NCBI RefSeq assembly: GCF_017744445.1
Contig: NZ_JAGIBH010000169.1
Span: 113,270-177,269, forward strand
Length of the DNA stretch: 64,000 nucleotides
Direction: 5' to 3'
DNA from: Caulobacter sp.
GTDB lineage: Bacteria > Pseudomonadota > Alphaproteobacteria > Caulobacterales > Caulobacteraceae
Shown: positions 48,663 through 57,422 of the stretch, in pieces
How positions within the stretch are numbered: position 1 is the first letter of the stretch
Layout of the letters: every line of letters begins with the position of its first letter
Notes under the pieces: generated by a model
Told to the model about the DNA's origin: nothing
The model's input: the letters and a program-made list of their open reading frames with translations, nothing else
Database searches by the model: none
Made by a program: the position numbers and the translations under genes

Positions 48663-51065
48663 CTGAGACGGGCTTCGCATCTTCTTGCCGCCAGCATTCT
48701 GGGTCTAGGCGTCAGCGCGCAAGCCGCGACCGCCGCACCGACGCGCGCGCGCCTGGACATCCGCAAACCAACCGTCGCCGAGACCCTGATCGAGCTAGGC
48801 GTGCGCATGGGCGTCACGATCGGCGGGGTCGAGGCCTGCAAGGGTCCCGGCGTTCCGCTGGTGGGGACTTTCGACCTGCGCCAGGCCCTGGATCGCACCA
48901 TCGCCGGCAAGGGCTGCGCCTATAGCTTCATCGACAGCCAGACCGTCCGCCTGTCGCCTATCCGTCCCGTCCCACCGCCGCCCCGGCCCGTCGTCACGGC
49001 CCGCGCCACGGTCACCACGCCCGAGCCGGTCGCGCCCCTGGCGCCCCTGATCATCAACGCCGGCAAGCGCCCCCTGCGGCTGGGCAGCCTGCCCGGCGGG
49101 GTCAGCGTCATCGGCTCGCCGCAGCTGCAGGACACCGGCGTCGGCGAGACCGGCTCGGTGGCTCGCCAGACCGCCGGCTTCATCACCACCAACCTGGGCG
49201 CGGCGCGCAACAAGATCCTGCTGCGCGGCCTGTCGGACGGCACCTTCACCGGCCGCACCCAGTCGACGGTCGGCACCTATCTCGACGACGTGCCGGTCAA
49301 CTACAACGCCCCCGATCCCGACCTGCGCCTGATCGACGTCGACCGGATCGAGGTGCTGCGCGGGCCGCAAGGCGCCCTGTACGGCGGCGGCTCTCTGTCG
49401 GGCATCTATCGCATCGTCACCCGTCAGCCGGAACTGGGGACCTACTCGGCCTCGATCGGCTCGACCATCGCCACCACCGAGTCCGGCTCGAACAGCTATC
49501 GCTTCGAGAGCGTGGTCAACGCGCCGATCGGTCAGAAATCGGCCTTCCGGGCGGCGGCCTATCACGATGTCGACGGCGGCTATCTGGACGACGTCAACCT
49601 GCGCCTGTCCAACGTCGACAAGACCACGCGCCAGGGCGGCCGCGCGGCCTGGCGGCTGGACCTGGGCGACTGGCAGGTCAAGCTGGGCGGCGCGGTGCAG
49701 AACGTCTCGTCCAAGGACACCCAGTACGTCACCCTGGCCCCCGGCGGCCCCCGCCGCGCCAACCAGGTGCGCGAGACCCACCGCAACCGCCTGTCCGAGA
49801 CCTCGCTAAAGATCACCGGCTCGGGCGATTGGGGCCAGCTGGAGTCGGTCACCGGCTACGTCACCCACCGCTACGCCAGCCGCTACGACGCCACCCTGGC
49901 CCTTACCGAGTTCGCCGAGGAGGCCGTGGAGCTGGGCCTGTACGACGAGTCCGCGCGCGTGCGCATGGCCGTGCAGGACCTGATCTACACCGCGCCCGAG
50001 ATCGGTCGTCTGCGCTTCATGGTCGGCGGCTTCCTGGCGACCAGCATCGAGGAAGGCGACGCCGACCTGCGCGCCCGCGTCGGCAACATCTCCCGCAGCT
50101 ACTACGACGAGGATCGCAAGGACCGGCTGAACGAATACGCCCTCTATGGCGAAGCCACCTACGACCTCGGCGCGGGCTGGAAGGCGGCCGTGGGCGGGCG
50201 GGCGTTCAAGACCACGGTCCACACCCGCTCGTACGTGACAGCTCCTTATCCCGGCAATTCGCGCGACCTGGACCGCGAGGCCGGGTTCAGCGGCTTCTCG
50301 CCCAAGGTCTCGGTGCAGCGCGACCTGTCCGGCGGCGGCTTGATCTATGCGCTCAGCTCGGAAGGCTATCGCGCCGGCGGCTTCAACTCCGGGGGCCTGA
50401 CCACGCCCAGCGAGACGCGGCGGACCTTCCGGCCCGACCACTTGCGCAACTATGAGATCGGCGCGACGCTCAATCCGTTCCGGGGCCGCGTGAACCTGCG
50501 GGCGGCGCTGTTCTATGACGACTGGCGCGACATCCAGACCGACCAATACTTCGCCTCGGGCCTGTCCTACACCGCCAATATCGGCGACGGCCGCAACCGG
50601 GGCCTGGAGGTCGAGGCCGCCTGGCGCGCCACGCCGCACCTGACGATCAGCGGCAACGCCCTGTTCAACGAGCCCAAGCTGACCCGCATCGAGCCCGGAT
50701 ACGGCATAGCCGACACCGCCAGTCTGCCCGGCGTGCCTGACGTCTCATTCGGCAGCCTGATCACCTACCAGCGCCCGATCACGGCCCTGACCACGCTGAT
50801 GCTGACCGCCGAGACCGGCTATATCGGCGAGTCTCGCCTGACCTTCGACCCGCGCTACTCGCCGTCGATGGGCGGCTACTACACCGGCAAGCTGTCGGCC
50901 CAGCTGATGACCGACCGCTGGCGCGCGGCGCTGTTCGTCAGCAATCCCTGGAACAGCTCCAGCGACACCTTCGCCTATGGCAACCCCTTCAGCTTCGGCC
51001 AGGTTCGCCAGGTGACGCCGCAGCGTCCCCGCACCTGGAGCCTGGCCCTGACGGCCAACTTCTAG
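48663..51065 (+). CDS. TonB-dependent receptor with N-terminal signalling (STN) domain, apparent CTG start
   Basis: Outer-membrane transducer. The first in-frame GTG/ATG (48801, 48807) lie inside the STN domain, but the frame is open upstream and encodes a convincing signal peptide: (M)RRASHLLAASILGLGVSAQA, beginning at CTG 48663, 21 bases after the FecR stop. This gives 800 residues: signal peptide, STN (about 35-100), plug (EVLRGPQGALYGGGSLSGIYR) and a beta-barrel ending in Phe. The ATC at 48660 is the only other nearby candidate. Substrate unknown; iron-siderophore systems use the same FecI/FecR layout. Confidence 0.88.
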   Translation: MRRASHLLAASILGLGVSAQAATAAPTRARLDIRKPTVAETLIELGVRMGVTIGGVEACKGPGVPLVGTFDLRQALDRTIAGKGCAYSFIDSQTVRLSPIRPVPPPPRPVVTARATVTTPEPVAPLAPLIINAGKRPLRLGSLPGGVSVIGSPQLQDTGVGETGSVARQTAGFITTNLGAARNKILLRGLSDGTFTGRTQSTVGTYLDDVPVNYNAPDPDLRLIDVDRIEVLRGPQGALYGGGSLSGIYRIVTRQPELGTYSASIGSTIATTESGSNSYRFESVVNAPIGQKSAFRAAAYHDVDGGYLDDVNLRLSNVDKTTRQGGRAAWRLDLGDWQVKLGGAVQNVSSKDTQYVTLAPGGPRRANQVRETHRNRLSETSLKITGSGDWGQLESVTGYVTHRYASRYDATLALTEFAEEAVELGLYDESARVRMAVQDLIYTAPEIGRLRFMVGGFLATSIEEGDADLRARVGNISRSYYDEDRKDRLNEYALYGEATYDLGAGWKAAVGGRAFKTTVHTRSYVTAPYPGNSRDLDREAGFSGFSPKVSVQRDLSGGGLIYALSSEGYRAGGFNSGGLTTPSETRRTFRPDHLRNYEIGATLNPFRGRVNLRAALFYDDWRDIQTDQYFASGLSYTANIGDGRNRGLEVEAAWRATPHLTISGNALFNEPKLTRIEPGYGIADTASLPGVPDVSFGSLITYQRPITALTTLMLTAETGYIGESRLTFDPRYSPSMGGYYTGKLSAQLMTDRWRAALFVSNPWNSSSDTFAYGNPFSFGQVRQVTPQRPRTWSLALTANF

Positions 51066-51194
51066 AACCCGCGCGTTCCGTTTGTTTCAAAGCTTACACA
51101 TTTCTTGACGCGCAGGCGGGGGGCGACGCCGCGCGGCGACGTCATCTCATCGAGGCGGCTGCGGGGGCGTGGCTGTTCGATCGAGGATAAAGCC

Positions 51195-52031
51195 ATGGCC
51201 AAGCTCTCGGCCCTGATCTGCGCGCACAACGAAGAGCTGCGCTTGCACGCCTGCCTGTCGGCCCTGTCCTTCTGCGATGAGATCGTCGTCGTCGCCGACC
51301 GCTGCAGCGACGGCACCGAAGGCGTGGCCCGCCACTACGGCGCCAAGGTCGTGTCCGGCATCTTCCCGATCGAAGGCCCGCGCAAGCACGCCGGCATCGC
51401 CCGCTGCACCGGCGACTGGATCCTGGAGCTGGACGCCGACGAAGGCGTGACCCCCGAGTTCGCCAAGGAAATCCGCGAGACCATTGAAGCCGCCGACGCG
51501 GCCGACTGGTACCAGATCCCGGTCGACAACTATGTCGGCGACCAGCTGGTCCGCCATGGCTGGGGCGGCTCGTTCGGCACCTCTTCGGTCGCCCGCCTGT
51601 TCCGTCGCGGCCACAAGTCGTGGAAGGCCGAGCGTGTCCATCCCGGCGCCAAGCTGGAGGGCCGCTTCGGCGGTCGCCTGACCCAGCCGATCAAGCACAT
51701 GGTCGACGAGGACATCGCCGACATGTTCGCGCGCCTGGGCCGCTACACCGCCCTGCGCGCTCAGGACCTGGCCGACAGCGGCAAGATCAAGAGCGTGCCC
51801 GACGACGCCTTCCGCGGCGTGCGCCGCTTCTTCAAGTGCTACGTCTCGCGCAAGGGCTACAAGGAAGGCGAGCTGGGCTTCCTGATCTCGCTGATGGCCG
51901 CCCTGTACCCGATCCTGTCGAACCTGCGGGCCCGCGAGATCCTGCGCAATCGCGCCAAGGCGGGGGCCGAGGAACGTCCGGCCCTGGCGCCGGCGCCCGT
52001 GCCGCTGCGCCGCGCCGAAGCCACTCAATAA
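51195..52031 (+). CDS. Family 2 glycosyltransferase, WaaE/KdtX-like
   Basis: A 278-residue GT2 enzyme started at ATG 51195 with GAGG upstream. It has LSALICAHNEELRLHACLSAL, then FCDEIVVVADRCSDGT, the metal-binding acidic motif ELDADEGV near residue 83, and a C-terminal hydrophobic stretch. WaaE-like enzymes add a beta-linked sugar to the lipopolysaccharide inner core. The next gene, a deacetylase-like protein, begins 11 bases later, which supports a shared glycan role. Confidence 0.9.
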   Translation: MAKLSALICAHNEELRLHACLSALSFCDEIVVVADRCSDGTEGVARHYGAKVVSGIFPIEGPRKHAGIARCTGDWILELDADEGVTPEFAKEIRETIEAADAADWYQIPVDNYVGDQLVRHGWGGSFGTSSVARLFRRGHKSWKAERVHPGAKLEGRFGGRLTQPIKHMVDEDIADMFARLGRYTALRAQDLADSGKIKSVPDDAFRGVRRFFKCYVSRKGYKEGELGFLISLMAALYPILSNLRAREILRNRAKAGAEERPALAPAPVPLRRAEATQ

Positions 52032-52042
52032 GGGCCTCAACC

Positions 52043-52819
52043 GTGTCGGCCCGCCTGCCCCTCGCCTTCCGCCTGGTGCTGGGTTCGGAGCTGCGGCTCT
52101 GGGCCAAGGCTGGCCACACGCCTGTGCTGTGGTGGCGCGATGACGACGCCCGCGGCCCGACCGGGGCGCTGGAGCAGCTGTTGAACCTGGCGCGCCGTCA
52201 CCAGGCGCCGCTGACCCTGGCCGCGATCGCCGGCCCGCACCTGCCGCTGCTGGTTCGCCGCATCGAGCGTCACCCGCACGTTGAGATCGCCGTCCACGGC
52301 TTCACGCACCAGAACCGCCAGCCGGAAGGCCGGGGCTTTGGCGAGATCGTCGAGACCGACGAGGTCGAGTGGGTCCGCAACCAGTTGCGCGCCACGGTCA
52401 TGGCCTTCCACCGCGCCGGCGTCAGCCCGTCGCTGTTCGTGCCGCCGTGGAACAATCTCCAGCCGCAGTTGCTGGCCGCCCTGCCCGATTCGCCCCTGCG
52501 CGCGGTCTCGGGCTTCGACCAGTACGCTAGCGTCGAGAATGGCGTGGCTCGTCTGGACACCCATCTGGACGTGCTGCGCTGGAAGGACGGCGCTCGCTTC
52601 CGGGGCCAGTGGAAGTTCCTGACCCGCATGCGGCGACTGCTGCAACAGCGTCGCCTCACCGGACAATGGGGCGAGCCGATCGGCCTCCTGACCCATCACC
52701 TGGATCACGATCACGCCACGTGGCTGTTCCTGGAACGGTTCCTGGCGGTGTTCCCGATCAAGGCGCGCGCCGACCTGATGGGCGACGCGGCGGTCGAGCC
52801 GGAAGCGCTCAGAGCTTAA
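52043..52819 (+). CDS. Polysaccharide deacetylase-like protein
   Basis: A 258-residue NodB-fold protein started at GTG 52043. It carries the metal/catalytic pattern LWWRDDDARG near residue 32 (DD motif), then IAVHGFTHQNR near 78 (HxxxH), and VPPWNN plus a later LLTHHLDHDH. These are the typical motifs of carbohydrate esterase family 4. No signal peptide is evident. It probably removes acetyl groups from a glycan made with the GT2 gene upstream. Confidence 0.85.
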   Translation: MSARLPLAFRLVLGSELRLWAKAGHTPVLWWRDDDARGPTGALEQLLNLARRHQAPLTLAAIAGPHLPLLVRRIERHPHVEIAVHGFTHQNRQPEGRGFGEIVETDEVEWVRNQLRATVMAFHRAGVSPSLFVPPWNNLQPQLLAALPDSPLRAVSGFDQYASVENGVARLDTHLDVLRWKDGARFRGQWKFLTRMRRLLQQRRLTGQWGEPIGLLTHHLDHDHATWLFLERFLAVFPIKARADLMGDAAVEPEALRA

Positions 52820-52821
52820 GC

Positions 52822-52947
52822 CTAGGCAGGCTCGGGGCGGTCGCGCAGGCACTCACCAATGGCGCGGAAGCAGCCCGGAATGCCCAGCGCGCCCATGAAC
52901 GACATGGCCACGGCGCAGACCAGCATGATCGGTTGGAAGATGCGCAT
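52822..52947 (-). CDS. 41-residue cysteine-containing microprotein
   Basis: An ORF from ATG 52947 to TAG 52822, with GGAGAG five bases upstream. The product starts MRIFQPIMLVCAVAMSFMGA, a plausible hydrophobic or signal-like segment, then has three cysteines overall and an acidic tail. It lies between the deacetylase gene (convergent) and selO (same strand, upstream). Family unknown. Confidence 0.55.
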   Translation of the reverse strand: MRIFQPIMLVCAVAMSFMGALGIPGCFRAIGECLRDRPEPA

Positions 52948-53038
52948 CGGGACTCTCCGGCCGGCGTTCGTCGAGGGGCACTGTGCCGGAGTTGTAAGAC
53001 GGAACCTTGACGGTTGTTCCGCCGGCGAACGAAAATTT

Positions 53039-54487
53039 TCAGGGTGCGGCGTTTTTGTCGCCCTGCTTTCCCAGGGCGTAAGCGGAACGCGCGGCCTCGA
53101 TCCGGTCCAGCTTGGCATGCAGCGGCGACCAATCGTCGTCCTGTGCGATCGGCGCCCACAGGGCCTCGACTTCCTCGATCAGCATCTCCTCCGGCTCCGG
53201 ACGCTGGAAGACCGGATCGGCCAGCCGCTCGGGCCGGTCGGGCTCGAAGCCGGCCAGCTGGCGACGGAAGGCCTCGAAGGTCTCGGTGCGATAGAGCTCG
53301 GCGCGCGGACCATCCATAGCCCGGCCCGTCGAGGCTTCGCCGCCGAACCAGTCGAAGAAAAACGGCTCCCAGCGCAGCCCCTCGCCGCCTTCGGCCAGGG
53401 CGCGGAAAGCGGCGTTGACCAGCTCGACGTCCGCGTCCGGATCGCGGCTCTTCACGCCCAGCCGGTCCAGGATCGCCCCGCGCAGGGCTAGGCGATAGGC
53501 GTCGCTGAAGCCGTTCAGCGCTTCCAGCAGCCCGGCCTGGTCGGTGACAAGGGTAAGGCAGGCCGCCAGTTGCTGCAGGTTCCAGAACATCGCCTCGGGC
53601 TGGCGACCAAAGCTGTAGAGCCCCTGATGGTCGAAATAGGCGGCCACGAAATTGGGATCGTTGCGCGGCAGGAAGCGCCAGGGGCCGTAGTCGAAGCTCT
53701 CCCCCGTCACGACCATGTTGTCGGTGTTCAGCACGCCGTGCACGAAGCCCGCCGCCATCCAGCGCGCCAGCAGCTTCGCGCTGGCCGCGATGGTCGCCTC
53801 CAGCATCGCCGCCGGGCGGTCGGGCGCATCGGCCAGGTGCGGGTAATAGGTCTCGATCACATGGTCGACCAGCACGCCGATCAGGTCGGGGCGGTCGAAA
53901 TAGGCCTGGCGCTGGAAGGTCCCGAAGCGGATGTGGCTGTGCGACAGCCGGGTCAGCACCGCCGAGCGGGTCGGGCTGGGCTCGTCGCCGCGGGTCAGGG
54001 CCTCGCCGGTCTCGATCAGCGAGAAGGCGCGCGAGGTCGGCACGCCCAGGGCTTCCAACATCGACGCCGCCAGAATCTCGCGCATGCCGCCCTTCAGGGT
54101 CAGGCGGCCGTCGCCCGATCGCGACCACGGCGTCTGGCCTGAGCCCTTGGTGGCGAGGTCCAGGAGCCGGTCCGTCCCCTGCTCCCGCAGCTGGGCGAAC
54201 AGGAAGCCGCGCCCGTCGCCCAGGTCGGGGTTGTAAACGCGGAACTGGTGGCCGTGATAGCGCATGGCCAGCGGCAGCGGCTGGTTGTCCGGCAACGGCT
54301 GGAAGCGACCGAAATGGCGAACCCAGTCATCGTCGCTTAACGCCTCCAGCCCCACCGTTGCGGCGGCGCGATCGTTGCGGAACCGCAGGATCGCCTGCGG
54401 GAAATCGGCCGCCTCGACCGGATCGGAAAAGTCGCGCCCTAGGGCCTGGAAGCGCGGATCGGGACGGTAGGCGGACGAAAGGCTCAT
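53039..54487 (-). CDS. selO: Protein adenylyltransferase SelO (YdiU)
   Basis: A 482-residue pseudokinase-fold enzyme that transfers AMP to Ser/Thr/Tyr of proteins. Typical segments are MRYHGHQFRVYNPDLGDGRG near residue 75, the nucleotide-loop LDLATKGSGQTPWSRSGDGR near 105, FVHGVLNTDNMVVTGESFDYGP (catalytic region with Asn/Asp) near 235 and FVAAYFDHQGLYSFGRQP. This copy is slightly shorter than some family members and lacks the selenocysteine tail found in animals. It may respond to oxidative stress, as in E. coli. Confidence 0.93.
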   Translation of the reverse strand: MSLSSAYRPDPRFQALGRDFSDPVEAADFPQAILRFRNDRAAATVGLEALSDDDWVRHFGRFQPLPDNQPLPLAMRYHGHQFRVYNPDLGDGRGFLFAQLREQGTDRLLDLATKGSGQTPWSRSGDGRLTLKGGMREILAASMLEALGVPTSRAFSLIETGEALTRGDEPSPTRSAVLTRLSHSHIRFGTFQRQAYFDRPDLIGVLVDHVIETYYPHLADAPDRPAAMLEATIAASAKLLARWMAAGFVHGVLNTDNMVVTGESFDYGPWRFLPRNDPNFVAAYFDHQGLYSFGRQPEAMFWNLQQLAACLTLVTDQAGLLEALNGFSDAYRLALRGAILDRLGVKSRDPDADVELVNAAFRALAEGGEGLRWEPFFFDWFGGEASTGRAMDGPRAELYRTETFEAFRRQLAGFEPDRPERLADPVFQRPEPEEMLIEEVEALWAPIAQDDDWSPLHAKLDRIEAARSAYALGKQGDKNAAP

Positions 54488-54653
54488 GGCCGCCAGATGA
54501 GAGCCCGCCGGCGACCGCGCAAGCCCTTTTCGAATTTCGATGACGGCGAATGAGCGCTGTCGCTTCCGGGCAACAGAAATCTCCCGAACCTAGCCACGAC
54601 AAGGGATTTTGCTTGCCGAGCCCCCATGCGGCGCCTAACCCTTGGCCATCCAT

Positions 54654-54669
54654 TCGAACAATCGTTCGA
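54654..54669. promoter_or_regulatory. Perfect dyad operator-like site upstream of the second TonB receptor
   Basis: TCGAAC-AATC-GTTCGA, a perfect six-base inverted repeat with a four-base spacer, 64 bases before the receptor start. A related element lies at 46964. It has the geometry of a repressor operator; the regulator is unknown. Confidence 0.5.
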
Positions 54670-54732
54670 CGGACCAACGAAAAACAAGCCGGGGGCGGGC
54701 AAGCGCTTTCGGCCAACGAACCGAGGTAGGAA

Positions 54733-57249
54733 ATGCGCTTTACCCAGGTGCTTTGCGGCACTGCGTCCGCTGTTGTCCTCGCCGGTCTTGGCGCCACGAG
54801 CGTCGCGCAGGCTCAAGAAGCCGACTCCCAGACCATCGACAGCATCATCGTCACCGCCCAGAAGCGGGAACAGAACCTGCAGGACGTCCCGGTGGTGGTC
54901 ACCGCCGTCGGCGCCAAGCTGTTGCAGGACACCGGCGTCCGGGACATCAAGGATCTGACGATCCTGACTCCGGGCCTGACCGTCACCTCGACCTCGTCGG
55001 AAGCCTCGACCACCGCCCGCGTGCGCGGCGTCGGCACCGTCGGCGACAACCCCGGCCTGGAAAGCTCGGTCGGCGTGGTGATCGACGGCGTCTATCGCCC
55101 CCGTAACGGCGTCGGCTTCGGCGACCTGGGCGAGATGGAGCGCATCGAGGTGCTGAAGGGCCCGCAAGGCACCCTGTTCGGCAAGAACACCTCGGCCGGC
55201 GTCATCAACGTCGTCACCAAGGAGCCCGAGTTCGGCTTTGGCGCCAATGCCGAGCTGACCTTCGGCAACTACGACGCCAAGGGCGCATCGGCCTCGGTCA
55301 CCGGCCCGCTGTCGGGCGACAAGCTGGCCGGACGCCTGTACGTCGCCGCCCGCAAGCGCGATGGCTTCAACGACGTCGTCACCGGCCGTGGCCCGTCCAC
55401 GCGCGACCAGGACGCCGATTCCAACTTCTACACCGTGCGCGGCCAGCTGCTGTTCGTGCCGGACGACACCTCCACCTTCCGGGTGATCGCCGACTACAGC
55501 CGCCGCGACGAGAACTGCTGCGGCGCCGTGCAGATCCGCACCGGTCCGACCGCCGGCATCCTGGCCCTGGTCTCGGGCCAGGCCGCGCCGATCGCCATGA
55601 CCGCCGATCCCTATGAGCGCGTGGCCTATTCGAACCGCGGCGCTCCGGCCAAGATCGAGGACATGGGCGTTTCGCTGCAAGGCGACATGGACCTGCCGAT
55701 CGGCACGCTGACCAGCATCTCGGCCATCCGCAACTGGCGCACCGACAACGGCCAGGACTCCGACTTCAGCCTCGCCGACATCGCCTATCGCAACAAGGAC
55801 GGCACGAACTTCTCGGAGTTCCGCACCTACAGCCAGGAACTGCGCCTGGCCGGCAAGAGCGACAAGCTGGACTGGATGTTTGGCGCCTTCCTGGCCGACG
55901 AGCGGCTCGAGACCCGCGCCAACTTCCTCTATGGCAACGACTACGAGCAGTATCTGGGCCGCCTGCTCTCGCGCTCGGCCGCCAATCCGGCCGGCGTGGC
56001 CAACTTCATCGCGGCCCTGACCGGCCGCGCCCCGAACACGACCTTTACGCCGGGCCAGGGCCTGTATGACCGCTACAATCAGCGGGCCACGACGGTCGCC
56101 CTGTTCACCAACGACACCTGGCACGTGACCGACGCGTTCGAGATCACCGCTGGCCTGCGCTACACGTCGGAAGAAAAGAAGCTCGACACCTATCAGACCA
56201 CCAGCGACGGCGGCATCGGCTGCGGCACGGTGCTGACGCCGGCCGGCCAGGCGCGCGTCGCCGGCATCGTGGGCGCGGCCAACGCCGCCACGGTCATCGG
56301 CAACATGTGCCTGCCCTGGGCCAACCCGCTGTTCAACGGCCGCGGCACCCAGCAGACCCGGACGGACAAGGAGTGGAGCGGCACGGTCAAGGCCTCGTAC
56401 CGCTTCTCGCCGGAGGTCTTCACCTACGCCTCGTTCGCGCGCGGCTATAAGGGCGGCGGCTATAACCTGGATCGCACCCAGTCGTCGAACGGCCTGCCGA
56501 CCGGCGGCTCGGGCGTGACCCCGATCCTGGACACCTCGTTCCCCGCCGAGTTCGTCGACAGCTATGAAATCGGCGTCAAGAACACCCTGTTCAACCGCAC
56601 CGTCCTGTTCAACGTCAGCGGCTTCTATCAGAAGTTCACCGACTTCCAGCTGAACACCTTCCTGGGCACCTCGTTCGCGGTGCGCTCGATCCCGGAAGTG
56701 AAGTCCAAGGGTATCGACGCCGACTTCCTGTGGTTCACGCCGATCAAGGGCCTGATGGTCCAGAGCGGCCTGACCTACGCCCTGACCAAGTACGGCAACC
56801 AGCCGATCCCGAACGACCCGACCAACGCCCTGGCCCTGCTGCCGGGCAGCCGCATGTCGCTGGCCCCGAAGTACTCGGCTTCGGGCTCGTTGACCTACGA
56901 GACCCCGGTCGGCGGCGACCTGAAGGCTCGCTTCAACATCGGCGCGAAGTACTCGTCCTCGTACAACACGGGTTCGGACCTCTTCCCGCCGAAGATGCAG
57001 AAGGCCTTCACCGTCGTGAACGGCCGCGTGGGCCTGGGCTCGGCCGACGATCGCTGGACCGTCGAGCTGTGGGGCCAGAACCTGCTGAACGAGAAGTACA
57101 CCCAGGTGGCCTTCAACGGCTTCCTGCAAGGCTCCTCGGGCCTGGGCGCCACCCAGGCGACCTATGTCCCGGCGAACGACACCATCACCTACGATGCGTT
57201 CCTGGGCGCGCCGCGCACCTACGGCGTGACCCTGCGCTCCAAGTTCTAG
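54733..57249 (+). CDS. TonB-dependent receptor
   Basis: An 838-residue outer-membrane transporter. It has a signal peptide (1-27, ending AQAQ), a TonB-box-like stretch (SIIVTAQKREQ), a plug (about 45-160, EVLKGPQGTLFGKNTSAGVIN) and a 22-strand barrel with a C-terminal Phe (GVTLRSKF). It lacks an STN domain, so it does not signal through a sigma factor. Substrate unknown; Caulobacter receptors of this length import oligosaccharides or plant products. A strong terminator follows. Confidence 0.95.
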   Translation: MRFTQVLCGTASAVVLAGLGATSVAQAQEADSQTIDSIIVTAQKREQNLQDVPVVVTAVGAKLLQDTGVRDIKDLTILTPGLTVTSTSSEASTTARVRGVGTVGDNPGLESSVGVVIDGVYRPRNGVGFGDLGEMERIEVLKGPQGTLFGKNTSAGVINVVTKEPEFGFGANAELTFGNYDAKGASASVTGPLSGDKLAGRLYVAARKRDGFNDVVTGRGPSTRDQDADSNFYTVRGQLLFVPDDTSTFRVIADYSRRDENCCGAVQIRTGPTAGILALVSGQAAPIAMTADPYERVAYSNRGAPAKIEDMGVSLQGDMDLPIGTLTSISAIRNWRTDNGQDSDFSLADIAYRNKDGTNFSEFRTYSQELRLAGKSDKLDWMFGAFLADERLETRANFLYGNDYEQYLGRLLSRSAANPAGVANFIAALTGRAPNTTFTPGQGLYDRYNQRATTVALFTNDTWHVTDAFEITAGLRYTSEEKKLDTYQTTSDGGIGCGTVLTPAGQARVAGIVGAANAATVIGNMCLPWANPLFNGRGTQQTRTDKEWSGTVKASYRFSPEVFTYASFARGYKGGGYNLDRTQSSNGLPTGGSGVTPILDTSFPAEFVDSYEIGVKNTLFNRTVLFNVSGFYQKFTDFQLNTFLGTSFAVRSIPEVKSKGIDADFLWFTPIKGLMVQSGLTYALTKYGNQPIPNDPTNALALLPGSRMSLAPKYSASGSLTYETPVGGDLKARFNIGAKYSSSYNTGSDLFPPKMQKAFTVVNGRVGLGSADDRWTVELWGQNLLNEKYTQVAFNGFLQGSSGLGATQATYVPANDTITYDAFLGAPRTYGVTLRSKF

Positions 57250-57301
57250 CCGGGAGGGGGAACCGGCGGCGCGCCAATCGCCGCCGGCTTTCGGAAGAGG
57301 G

Positions 57302-57341
57302 AAAGGGCGATCCGGGCGACCGGGTCGCCCTTTTCTTTTTC
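57302..57341 (+). terminator. Rho-independent terminator after the TonB receptor gene
   Basis: AAAGGGCGA at 57302-57310 pairs with TCGCCCTTT at 57325-57333, with a 14-base loop that can itself pair, followed by TCTTTTT. Confidence 0.85.
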
Positions 57342-57422
57342 CTGGATCGGAGGGGTTTGCGATCCGGCCGCATCACCTCAGCATGGCCTGGGGGATTCGT
57401 AAGACACGCCGGAGCCGCGCCC

